DNA from: Hibiscus mutabilis
Lineage: Eukaryota > Streptophyta > Magnoliopsida > Malvales > Malvaceae
Direction of reading: 5' to 3'
Length of the DNA: 64,000 nucleotides
Assembly (NCBI GenBank): GCA_019671005.1
Contig: CM033718.1
Location: 32,566,508-32,630,507, forward strand
Made by a program: the position numbers and the translations under genes. Below, piece after piece: positions 33,831-44,892 of the stretch (its first letter is position 1; every line of letters begins with the position of its first letter). The notes under the pieces were generated by a model. It had not been told where the DNA came from. It searched no databases and saw only the letters and a list, made by a program, of their open reading frames with translations.

Positions 33831-35089
33831 GAGACTCTTGATGAGTTTGAGCATTCGAATAGGGGCCCTTCTAGTTCCCCTAATTCCCAAACTGAGCTTG
33901 TCTGGCTGCTTAGTTTCGGTTAGGAGGAGCTGTGCTAGCAATTGCAGAAGTTCAACACGAAGCCTTGTTGGGATTCTGGGGACAATCCCGGATATAATCA
34001 TCAGAGGCACCACGTGATTAGCATAGATTTTGTTGAACTCTGTACTGGCTAGTATGATGTTTTTGGCAGAACTTGTAAAGAGGGTATTGATTAGCTTTAT
34101 TCTGATTCCCCGTGCTATCAACAGAAACAACAAGGGCTAAAGTCTTTACAACCGTTTGAGGCTTCAGGATGTAATTACTCTTCTAATTAGGGGTATAGTT
34201 CGAAGAGTGTCCCTTGGAGTGTTTGGAATTCTTTGACTTCCAGTGTGGCATGTCATAATTCCTGGGTCGTATGTCCTTCCAAGAGTGTCCACTCTTGTAT
34301 CTTTCCGAGACTTTCATCTTCGCCTTAGTAGCAATGGCCCGATTTACAAAATTTTGGAAGTCAGTGATACCCCGAGTAGTGAATATAGGGCTTAATTCAT
34401 CATATAGTCCATCGATGAACATTCGGCACTTGTCGGCCTCGGTTTTGATATATTCAGACCCAAACTTACAGTACTTGCAAAAGTCACTTACGTATTGCTC
34501 GATAGGTCGACCATCTTGTTCAAGACACAATAATCGCTTTTGGTGCTCGGCCACATATTGTTCACTTATATATTTCTTCTTGAACTCATCAAGGAAGAAC
34601 TTCCAAGTGATTGACTCCGCAGAAGCAGTCTGGGTAGTGGTTTCCCACCATCTTTGTGCTTCGCCTGCCAACAGAGCGATGGCACACTCGAGTTTATGCT
34701 CATCAAGACATGGCAATTGTTTAGTCAGAATGCGAGTAGTGGCCTCTAACCAGTACTCGGCTACTTCAGGATTAGCCTTGTCGGTGCCAGTTAAGGTATA
34801 GGCCCGATGCTGAGCCAACTTGTCAATAGGGGCTCGACTTACTACAGAAGCAGAAGGTGGAATCGGATGTTCACTCTTTAGGGTAGATACGAGATGATCA
34901 AACATCTCTTTCATGCTTAACAAGAACTTGTTGTACATGATTTACAGCTGGGGCTTCCTGTTGAGCTGCGGCCTGAGCTCAAGGTTGAGCTTGTTGTTGT
35001 GGAGGATTCTGCTTCATCCTCATGCTGCCTCCTTCATTAGAGGAGCCTACGAAACTCTCGTCATCCCGAACAAGTCTCGTTTCTGACAT
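33831..35089 (-). pseudogene. Family 5 copy a: gag
   Basis: The start is ATG at 35089 (MSETRLVRDDESFVGSSNEG). A 2-base deletion relative to copy b near 34,930 shifts the frame. From 34938 a 251-codon frame carries QHRAYTLTGTDKANPEVAEY, ECAIALLAGEAQRWWETT, FFLDEFKKKYISEQYVAEHQ and DELSPIFTTRGITDFQNFV. The nucleocapsid end near 33,960-34,070 has lost part of its Cys-His pattern. Confidence 0.88.
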
Positions 35090-35225
35090 TGTAGTTCAAT
35101 CAGAACAATAAGAGTTTTAGTTTTCACATTTAAGCAACAATACAAGCTTATATCAAGTCTCCTAGGTGGCATAACGTCCTATATGATGCATGTTAGCTTA
35201 GTTTAGTCCTAGAACCGACTAAAAA

Positions 35226-35238
35226 GCTCTGATTACCA
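35226..35238 (-). other. Primer-binding site, family 5 copy a
   Basis: On the minus strand, TGGTAATCAGAGC lies a few bases beyond the end of the right-hand LTR. It is less changed than copy b's site. Confidence 0.82.
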
Positions 35239-35243
35239 ATAAA

Positions 35244-37975
35244 TGTAACACCCCATCCCTGGGTTAGCCGTAATCCGGTTTGGGAGCATTACTGAGGCGA
35301 GAACAAAGCAAGAGATAGGTTACTTGTCGAACAAGTAACCTCGATATAAATAACATGCAACGCAGGTAACCCAAACACAACAATACAAGTAATCCCATTA
35401 ATCAAAACAAACATACTTAGCATGCTAATTTAGGCACTAATTTGTTTCATTTCATACTTATATCCTAAGTTATCACTATCATATTACAATTTACCATTCA
35501 ATTTAAGTACACATACAACATTCCAATATCAATGACAAGTATGGTATACTTCACAATAGGTTTCTATTAGTCATGACCCAACTTACATTCTTATTACATG
35601 TTCATATACCCTATTCGAATAACAAGGTGGTCACTTAACTCATTTCATTTGTTTCTTTTTCGAGCAAGACATACTATTTCAGGGCATCCTTAACTAGTAA
35701 CATTGTTAGTGCATGCTTGTACATACCTTAGCTCCAATTCAAAAAGCAATGCCGATTCTTACCAATGGCCACAAGAACAAATGCATGATCATACAATATT
35801 GGTCTAGTATTCGAATGATACAAGGTTTCAACAATCATTGAATTACTTTCACAATTTGCGCAACATCATGCTTATTTATATACATATCAACATAGTTATT
35901 TAGATAGTTAAAGTCACCCATGTTGGTTACGCGATAGGCCCATACAAGTTATACATAATTTCAAGTCTTAAAGACATAACAAAATGCATGATCATGGCTA
36001 AATATTACAAGTTCTAGTGCCGCCAAACTAGGAACATACAAAGAGTATGAAATCATACTTTCAAGCTTGCTTCGAGCTCAAGATATCCTCATGAAAGTGT
36101 CCTTAATCTGATATGGGAAGAATGAAGAGTAGAGTGGTAAGTACAAGTTATGTACTTAGTGAGTTAACACTAAGTCTAGAAAATTTCCAAGTTTACTTAT
36201 CCAAGAGTACAAGCATTTCAAGGAATCAAGATCATCACCACAAGTTATATGCTATTCGAATGTATGGGGTAAACATAGGTAAGCTTCACATATCACACAT
36301 TCAACATAGCAACATACATCATGTATACATATCATGCTATTCGAGTTATTGCTTAGAAGACAAGCAATCAAATACACCAAGTACCAAGTAGATATTCTTG
36401 CACAATAAACATCATCTATGCATTTCTTTCATGGGAAGTAACAATTTATAAAATCATTCATGTGTTATTTTCAAGACAAGGATGTCCATTCTAGAATCTT
36501 ACAAGTTAAGTAATGTTCACATCACACATCCAAGACAAACAATGTTCCTTTCAAGTTATTAATTCATCTTACAACACCCTTGGTAATTAGTTCATTAGAT
36601 AATCAAATCTTCAACAATATGCACCGAAGTGCCAATATGCACCATTGTGCCAATATGCACTGTCGTGCCAATATGCACCGTAGTGCCAATATGAGCTCTA
36701 GATTCTAAGGCATGCCCTTCTATCTATCCAAACTAGCTACCAAGGTTGTTTGGTTACCAATTTCATTCAAGCTTTATCCAATTCATTAATCGAGACATGA
36801 TTATGCCATTCAAAGGCCAAGCCCTTAGGCTTATGGAGTCTTAACTCCCAAGACAAGTTTATCCATGCCATTCGAATGGCATGAACACAAGGTGGTACCA
36901 TTGTTCAATTCATTTCAACCAAGTCATGCATATCAATCACAAACATATTCATATGTATACAATGTGCGTACCTTATTCTCCAAGCAAGCATGCCATTTCT
37001 TACCTTTGGCATAAGCAATGCAACATGTCAAGCATTTCATTTACTTAACAATCAAGTAAACAGGGCATAGTCATGTTAATCCTAGTTTAATCCATTTGGT
37101 CACAATTACACATCAATTCATCAACTAGGCAGTCCATTACCCAATTCAACTAGTTCAATTAGGTGTACTCACATTCTCCAGCAACACATGTATTCAATTC
37201 AATTCTTCTCTTTACCTAGTAACATGATCAAAACAAAGTTCTAAGTTCATCTAACATGTTTGGTCAATTTCTATAACCAAAACAGTCCCTGACAAGACTG
37301 TTTTCTATCATCTTCATAATTCCCAGATTTTCCAACATTGGTTACTAACAATTTAGCATGTTTAACACATTAATTACATTACCTAATCATGATCATGTTC
37401 AATTCTTTAGTTCCATAGCTCAATTACATGTTCTAACAATTCAATTCTTGCAACAACATTTCATTTCAAATTTCCAGCAACCTATGTTATCACAAATTCA
37501 ACAATTCAAACATAAAATCAATTGAAATAACATGTGATTACCTTACTTAAGTTGAACCCTAACTGAATTTAACCTCTAACCAAGCTCAATCCAAGTAGTT
37601 CCACAATACTCCATGGATAAACAATAGAGCTTTCTCCCATTTCTCTCTCTTTTGTTTCTTAATCGGTGATGAATAATGAGAAAGAACACGGGTATTACCC
37701 CTCCATAATGGCTCGCTAAGACATGGAGTAATGGACATGTGTCATGTCCATTTTTTATTATAATTTAGCATGCATTGTACAAGGTTTCCAATGATTCATT
37801 TTGATCCTCTTAATTTGGCTCTTCTCTTTGTATATCTTTTATTTTCAATCCTTTATAGTTTGACATTCATTTTCTTTCTTTTAATCACTACAATTGATTT
37901 CTTAATTCTATTCAATTAAGTCATGATTCAACTATTTAGTTGTAATTAATATAGGCTCGGTTTAGTAGTGTTACA
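35244..37975 (-). repeat. Family 5 5' LTR of the array (2.73 kb, internally deleted)
   Basis: On the minus strand it begins TGTAACACTACTAAACC at 37975 and ends GGGTGTTACA at 35244. It aligns with the shared LTR over its whole length, except that about 1,017 bp (28,428-29,444 in that copy) are missing at about 37,062. The exon-like block and its upstream hairpins are gone. The five bases on its right, AGTTT, pair with TGTTT at the array's left edge. Confidence 0.92.
36615..36686 (-). repeat. 18-bp minisatellite, four units
   Basis: Four full CAATATGCACC...GTGC units stand against two in the sister LTR. The 36-bp excess accounts for the length difference left after the 1-kb deletion. Confidence 0.88.
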
Positions 37976-38297
37976 AGTTTAATGAATAACAAATGTAATA
38001 ACAATGCAATAATACATGATACTTGTCTTGAATGCCATGAAATGTATGTTACTTGACTTGAAAGCATGATTCCTTGATTTCTTGTTTTGCAAGCATGTGT
38101 GCTTGAATCATGAAGTATGATTCTTGGTTCTTGTCCCTTGATAGCCGAATGCATGATATCCTTAGATAGGATAATCTTGATGCTTGAAAGACTAGCTAAG
38201 ATCACTCTAATGCTTGAAAGCCTTAGCTAGGTCTATACTTGATTAATGACACATAAAATTTGGAATAACAAATGGTTAGACTAGTTACTACCTCACT

Positions 38298-38315
38298 AAG
38301 TACAATCTTGTACTT
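38298..38315 (+). promoter_or_regulatory. Conserved GTAC inverted repeat in LTR 3
   Basis: AAGTACA and TGTACTT are separated by four bases. The same pair occurs at 47424-47441, and in family 5 at 27544-27562, with weaker forms in the other LTRs. Two GTAC cores in opposite orientation resemble a paired protein site (GTAC is the SBP-box core), but this is a guess. Confidence 0.4.
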
Positions 38316-38510
38316 ATCACTCTTGTTTCATTCTTCTCAGCCTATAGGATAAAGGATTCAATCGTTGCTTGCTCTTCAAGCTTGTTACCTTGAGCAAGAA
38401 GCAACTCACACAAGCTTTGCCTAAGTATGAACCCATACTTTTCTTGTATATCTCCTAGAATGGTGGAACTAGATGTATATAGATAGCATTGATCATGCAT
38501 TTTGAAGCTT

Positions 38511-38535
38511 GTATATAATGTCTTTATGGGCCTAC
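38511..38535 (+). promoter_or_regulatory. Candidate TATA box with downstream GGGCCTAC, LTR 3
   Basis: GTATATAATG is followed nine bases later by GGGCCTAC. The pair is kept at 16,873 and 47,633 and on the opposite strand at 40,912, 48,727, 56,068 and 60,797, even where flanks differ. It may be a core promoter in the 3' half of the LTR; there is no transcript evidence. Confidence 0.4.
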
Positions 38536-39384
38536 CTTATTATGTATTTAGTATCAAGTATGTAATGAACTTAGATGGTATGTAATGGATGATGTTTTGT
38601 TACGCAAATATTGAATAGATTTATGAAATGTTCAAGTGAACTATCTAGCTTACATTGATGCTTGAATGCTTTGGGAAATTATGGTCTCATGTGTATGATC
38701 ATGCCTTGCTGTATGTATCTTGTGTTAATGGCCGAATGTGTATGCTTGAATTGAAGGGATAATGCGATGAACCATGTTGCATGACCTACCATTAGAATGC
38801 TTCATGTCTTGTAAGAAATTACCATGATGAAAGTATTGTTGTGTATTTGATTTGGTAAGGCCGAATGGCCTAATGTGAGTACATGATGATTTTCGATTGC
38901 TTAGGGACAATGTAAGACTTTAATAGAAGCATGTTATACTTAGGATTCATTCGAATGCTATGGTATAAAATGAAGTAAATTGAAAGTAAGTAGTAGCCTA
39001 TAATGTAAACATGAAGAAGATAGTTTGATGTCTAGTTCGAATGACTTAGATGATTTGAAATTTAACATGAGTTACTAGCATGATAAGTAATGTATGAATG
39101 GTTTAGGATGAGAATGAATCAATTGTGTGGTTACTTGTTTACTAAGTAAGTAGGAAGACTTGATTGCTTGTTCTTGGTTGTTTGTATTGCCTAGTTCGAA
39201 TGTCTTGGATGATTTGGAAACAAATGAGAGCTTACTTGTTAGCTAGGTAAGTATGTGATTGCTTAATTGATTCTTGTATTCTATTGTTCTTGTCTATTGC
39301 AATGTCTTGTATTGCCATTGCTTGCTTGTTAAGTAACGCTCCCGAGCCGTTCCTACTAGCCCAAGTAGGGGTATTACATTTCAA

Positions 39385-39398
39385 TTGGTAATCAGAGC
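39385..39398 (+). other. Primer-binding site, element 3a
   Basis: TTGGTAATCAGAGC follows the LTR end after six bases. It is the most complete site in the window and assigns the family 3 LTR to this internal region. Confidence 0.85.
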
Positions 39399-39460
39399 TT
39401 TAGGTTTAGTCGATTCTAGGACTAAACCGGGCTATCATGTATCATATAGGGCTTTATTCA

Positions 39461-39992
39461 GCCTAGCTCATCTCCATGGGGTGCTACAGTCTTGTTCATG
39501 AAAAAGAAAGACGGGACTCTGAGACTCTGCATTGATTACAGAAAATTGAACAAGCTTACTATCAAGAATCAGTATCCTCTCCCAAGGATAGAAGATCTCT
39601 TCGATCAACTCAAGGATGCATCAGTGTTCTCAAAGATCGATCTTTGATTGGGATACTATCAAATGAGGGTAAAAGAAGAAGATGTACCCTAGATAGCCTT
39701 TCGTACTCGATATGGCCACTTTGAATTCCTTGTAATGCCATTCGAGTTAACGAATGCCCGGTTGCTTTCATGGACCTCATGAACTGTGTATTCAAGCCCT
39801 ATCTTGACAAGTTCGTGGTCACTATCATCGATGACAATCTAGTGTATTCTCGAAATAAGGAAGAACACTCCGAACATCTTCCAATTGTATCGTAAACCCT
39901 CTGAGAACGTCAATTGTTTGCAAAGTTCTCTTAGTGTCAATTTTGGCTATTAGAAGTCTCGTTCATTAGCCATGTCTTCTCGGTAGAAGAAA
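39461..39992 (+). pseudogene. Element 3a reverse transcriptase
   Basis: RT starts about 60 bases after the primer site, so gag, protease and the RT N-terminus are gone. CCTAGCTC is shared by the leader end and the RT sequence at the junction. FMKKKDGTLRLCIDYRKLN, KIDL-stop-LGYYQMRVKEEDV and FEFLVMPFELTNA are readable, then a frameshift. The IIDD box survives in another frame. The coding sequence is cut at AGAAA (39988-39992) by a solo LTR and resumes at 43831. Confidence 0.9.
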
Positions 39993-42900
39993 TGTAACAC
40001 CCCATACCCGGACTAGTAGTAACTTGGTTCAGGAGCGTTACTTATCAAGGAAGCAAGGACAAGACAAGGTATGACATTCGAACCAAGCAAGACATAGACA
40101 AGGCAAGGACAATACAAGTATTACACAATCATACTTGACTTCAATAATAATCCAAAGTATTCGGCAATTATCAAGCAAGAAGAAACAATCATTCAAACTA
40201 AAACAAAACAAACAATGAACAAGGCTAGCGAAGCAACCAAACATACATTTCTTAGCATACAAGTAACATACAATTGCTTCATACTCATACAACATCCATT
40301 CGAACATGGCCTTTAAATTTTTCTTCTTTCATGCATACATTATTGGCTATTACTAACATGATTCATATTACAACATTTAACCTTTGTTACCTATCCTATT
40401 CGAATTACCTTAGTATTACATGCTTCCAATTCGATTCAATTGTTTTCTAGTTTATTATATGTACATTTTATCCTTAGGTTTCTAACATGTTTCTTGAACA
40501 TCCAATATTTCATGAAGTTAGTTCCATTCAAGCCTATTTCAAATCCTACCATTCAGCCATATCACCAAAAGCAAACACAAGGCATGTATCTAGTTACATT
40601 CAAGCTTAATTTCATCCCATGCATTCGGCAATCACATCCACAAGCATACATCTCACTCAAAACAAGTATTTTTACATTCAAGTAACCCTATATGTCAAGG
40701 AAATTCGATTAGGGTACAAGCAAGCATCATGGCTCATCATCCTACTTTCCATTCAAGCAATCCAATATACAAGATCATAGCATTCGAAAGTCATCAAGAT
40801 AACTAGATTAACATTAATTCAATCCATTTAAATCATCTTATGCGTAGCAACACATCAACCATCACATGTTATCAAAGTTAATCACATACATGATACTATA
40901 TACATAACATGGTAGGCCCATCAAACTTTATATACAATCTTTCAAAATGCATGTTCAAGCTATTTAAATACATATAGTGCCACCATTATAGGAGATACAA
41001 AACAAGTATGGAATCATACTTTAACCAAGCTTGCGTGAGATGCTTCTTGCTCAATGAATAAAGCTTCAAGATCATGCAACGTTTGAATCCTTTAACCTGT
41101 AGGTTGGGAAGAACGAAACAAGAGTGATAAGTACAAAATTGTACTTAGTGTGGCATTAACTAGTCTATCCATTTTGTTATTTCATGTTTCATGTCTTTAA
41201 AATCAAGTGTAATCTTAGCTAAGGCTTCCAAGCATTATAGTAGTCTTACCTAGTCTTGCAACCATCAAGAGTGACCTTATCTAGTCTTTCAAGCATCAAG
41301 ATTATCCTATCTAGGATAGCAAGCATTCAGACAACAAGTATAAGCATCAAGAAGTCATAATTCATAAATCAAGCAACATGCTTGCAATACAAGAAAACAA
41401 GGAGTCATGCTTTCAAGTCAAGTAACATACATTTCATGGAATTCAAGACAAGTATCATGTATCTTTGAATTGTTATTACATTTTTTATTTCATCAAACAA
41501 CCCCCTTGGTACTTGGTTTGTATATGTAATCGAGCCTCCAACCAACTTTTGCCACAAGATACACCATAGTGCTGGTCAACCCTCCTACTATCGCCAAAGA
41601 CCACATACGTACTCTCCGTCTGTCACCAAATAGGGGCCTTAGCCCTGGACTGTAGTCCACCTGTACACAATGAGCTCTAGACTTTAAGACATGCCCTTCT
41701 ACCTAGTCCAGCTAGCTACCAAGGTTGTTCGATTTAACATTTATTCAAGTTATCAAGTTCAAGATCATGTTCATGTCAAGCAAAATCATTTCATGTTAAT
41801 CCCTTAGGCTATCGAGCCTTAGCTCACAAGTCAAGTGGTTTCAAGATCCACTTCATCAAAATGAGATAACATCATATCTCAAAAAAGTCTTTAGCATTCA
41901 ATCATGCTGCATCATAGCACATACAAGCATCCAAGCTATCGCTAACCATGCATAAACATTTCGAAATAGACATGTATTCAATAATAAGATCAAGTTTCAT
42001 GTGTTTCTTTAATCATCCTTCCCTTATTATGTCAAGTTCATTCTTAGATTCATTATCATGTCAAGAATGTAATAAAGTCCTAACCCTAGAGGTAACTACA
42101 CTCACAATACAATCTAAGCAAGCTAGCAATTGTCTTGTATAGCTATTCCTTTTTTCTTAGCCTTTGGATGATTTTCCTTTTCTCCTTCCACCAAGTTCAC
42201 TCCTTGCTCTAGCAAATTCATGATTAAACACACTCATCAATATGTATACACAAGGCAATTCAACATGGCAGCAAGGTTATTTCAATACATATAAACATAT
42301 ACATAAAATTCTTTCAACATTTCAATAAACAAGACTAAGCAGGATCTAATTATCCCAAACTGTTACAAAACAGTCCAATAAAACTGTGTACAAAACAGTT
42401 TCCAACTAGCTTAACTGCTGCTGCCTGGCAACTTGCACACTACATGCTTAAACAGGCATATCTTTCAATTCTTACGTCGGAATTTCGATTAATTTATACC
42501 ATTGGAAATCTAACAAAATTGTCTTTAAGACCATAATATATTTTCATTTTAGTTTTTATCCAATTAATGCAGTTTATTGTTCAAAGAGAGGGCATTTACA
42601 CTGTCTGGACAGTTTGCACTATCCAAGTATTTCTATTTACAGTTTCCAGCATAGGACCCGATTTTCAGTTCTGTTTTCACCTAATGAAAGTAGACATACT
42701 AAGGATCATGTCATTAAAACTTCAGACCTGAATTTGATCTATACAAGTTTTTGTGAATTTTCAAAGTGACTGCCCAGAACAGAGCAATTCTAGACAGATT
42801 GCACCTATCCACATTTTAACTCCTTAAATTCATTTTAACCAATGTTTTAGCCCTATAATTCATTTTATATGGCATCCTAACATGTTTATTCAATGTTAAT

Positions 42901-43825
42901 TCATTAATCAAGGCAGCCAAAATAGATCAGCTTGGTTACAAAGCTTAATTTTGCATGTTTAAACAATAGGTTCTTACTAAAATAGTTTCTAGGCTATATG
43001 ACTATTTTCATACTTTTATCCTTCATTTCCAGCATTGGTTGCTAACAATTTAGCTTGTTTAACATACAATTTACATTATCTAAACGTGATCATGATCAAT
43101 TCATTAATTCCATAGCTCAATTACAAGTTATAACCATTCAATTCTTACATTAACATCCAATTTCAAATTTCCAGCAACCTAGTTTGTTACACCATTCCTT
43201 ACACATAATTTCTAGCATATAACCACAACAATTCAACATGTAATGCAACCTAACATGTCATATAACAATTTTGAGATCAATTCCAACAATTATAAATGAG
43301 TCTATTACATGTTCATCACATTTCTAGCATCTATACACTCAAATCACATTTCCATTTCAATTCAAACAATTCAAACATGAAATTTACAAGAGAAACAAAT
43401 AATTACCTTACTCACTAAGCTATCTAGACTTAATTTGGAGCTAAATAAAGGTTCTAGGGCATGGATTCAATCTTTCTCCCTCAAGCTTTCCTTTCTCTCT
43501 TCTTCAATTCGGCACTAGTGTAATGAAGAAGATGATGACAATCATCTAATACAAGATATTGGACTTGTGAAATGTCCAATATGTCCCTTAATTTATCCTT
43601 AATATTAACTTAATCAAGGACAACTATGGAATATTGAAACTTTAGCATGCATTCTTTAAAATTGCTAGAGTTTGCAAGTTGGTCACCTAAATTTGGTTAC
43701 TTTGTTCTTTCATTCTTTCAATTAGATCCTTGACTAATCAATTTAGCTTAAATTATAGGTTCAATTAACCTATCAACTTAAGCAATTGGTTTCAATACTT
43801 CTAGGCTAGGATTTAGGATGTTACA
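39993..43825 (-). repeat. Family 3 solo LTR with perfect target duplication (3.83 kb)
   Basis: On the minus strand it runs TGTAACATCCTAAATCC (43825) to GGGGTGTTACA (39993). It is bordered by AGAAA on both sides (39988-39992 and 43826-43830), the 5-bp duplication usual for gypsy integration. No internal region remains, so two LTRs have recombined. It carries a donor-like AAG|GTAAT at 43407 and the exon-like block at 42208-42106. Confidence 0.93.
42106..42208 (-). other. LTR exon-like block (solo LTR, family 3)
   Basis: On the minus strand, after TTTGCTAG, phase 1 reads EQGVNLVEGEKENHPKAKKK, GIAIQDNC, stop, then GTGAGTG. The Trp is Ala here. The downstream palindrome has lost one arm. Confidence 0.52.
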
Positions 43826-43830
43826 AGAAA

Positions 43831-44451
43831 TCAAAGTAGACCCAAGCAAAATTCAATCCATCATGGATTGGAGACCTCCAAGGAATGTTAGTGAAATCAG
43901 AAGCTTTCTCGATTTAGCCGGGTATCATCAGCGATTTGTCAAAGGATTCTCATCCATTGCCGTAAGCTTGACTAAGATAACTCGCAAAGACACGCCTTTT
44001 GTTTGGCCAGAGAACCAAAAACAATGCTTCGATCAACTTACACAAGCACTGACTCATACACCGATTCTTATCCAACCAGAATCGGGTAAAAAATTCACTG
44101 TCTATAGTGATGCATCTCATTTAGGACTAGGATGTGTCCTAATACAAGATGGAAAAGTGGTAGCTTATGCTTCAAGGAAACTGAAACCACAGGAGTCAAA
44201 CTATCCAACACACAATCTAGAATTGGCAGCTATCGTGTTTGCTCTCAAAATAAGGAGACATTACTTGTACAAGGAGAAATGTAACTTGTTCACAGACCAC
44301 AAGAGTCTTAAATACCTCCTGACTCTGAAAGATTTGAATCTGAGATAAAAAAGATGCCTAGAATTGCTTAAAGACTATGATTTGGTTATCAACTACCATC
44401 CAGGGAAAGCAAACGTGGTTGTTGATGCCCTTAGTCACAAACCATACTCGG
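43831..44451 (+). pseudogene. Element 3a RNase H
   Basis: The interrupted pol continues: SIMDWRPPRNVSEIRSFLDL, then YSDASHLGLGCVLIQDGKVV (first Asp), ESNYPTHNLELAAIVFALKI (Glu), NLFTDHKSLKYLL (Asp). There is one TAA at 44346-44348 where relatives have Arg or Gln. DYDLVINYHPGKANVVVDAL closes the domain. It is close to intact and the best RNase H of family 3. Confidence 0.92.
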
Positions 44452-44595
44452 GTAAGCCTCTAAATCTAAATTCTAGAATATTTCAATCGAATTTAATATT
44501 TCTTGGATTTCAAGTAATCCATTCGAATGCCTTACTTGTCTTGCAAGTAACTACTCGAAAGTTCTACCTTAATGATCCTGTTCTTTCATTTGTAG
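44452..44595 (+). other. Possible pol intron or spacer, element 3a (144 bp)
   Basis: It starts TCGG|GTAAGCC and ends TTTCATTTGTAG|C. It sits at the same point as the inserts in 3b (144 bp) and family 5a (322 bp). Here the pol frame stays open through it (48 codons), so translation without splicing is possible. Two AAGTAA...TTCGAA units are visible inside. Confidence 0.5.
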
Positions 44596-44892
44596 CTTAT
44601 TTGGCTATCAATGCTCATTTCCGTTTATCCGAAGGATGGAAATTCTTGTCTAAACTTCAAGTTCAATCCAGCTTAATCATAAGAATTAAATAACTCCAAC
44701 AAATTGATCCAGATCTTCAAAAGATCGTATCCAAGCTAGACTCTGAGTATAATTATGACTTCTTCCTCAAGTCAAATGGACTCCTCTATTTCAAGGATAG
44801 AGTATGTGTTCCTAACAATGTGGAACTAAAACAAGAAATGCTACAAGAAGCTCACCAAATCTCATTCTCGATTCACCAAGGATTAGTGAAGA
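44596..44892 (+). pseudogene. Element 3a integrase N-terminus, truncated
   Basis: LAINAHFRLSEGWKFLSKLQ leads to a TAA at about 44691, then DPDLQKIVSKLDSEYNYDFF, GLLYFKDRVCVPNNVELKQE and the first zinc-site His pair in EAH and SIH. The coding sequence is cut just before the Cys pair by the next LTR. Confidence 0.88.

Larger units (their letters stand above)
37981..39378 (+). repeat. Family 3 LTR segment right of the family 5 array
   Basis: It resumes at AATGAATAAC, exactly where 23859 left off, and ends GTATTACA. With 23278-23859 it forms one interrupted LTR. It leads straight into a primer site, so it is the 5' LTR of element 3a. Confidence 0.9.

Noticed and set aside
33750..34133. A 127-codon minus-strand frame rich in Leu and Ile
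   Set aside because: It is a shifted frame over the gag-protease junction; the true frame carries the knuckle remnant and protease motifs.
34271..34801. A 176-codon plus-strand frame
   Set aside because: It is antisense to family 5a gag, which matches capsid motifs well.
36619..36690. CRISPR-like direct repeats
   Set aside because: The units are contiguous 18-bp tandem copies without spacers, in a eukaryotic LTR.
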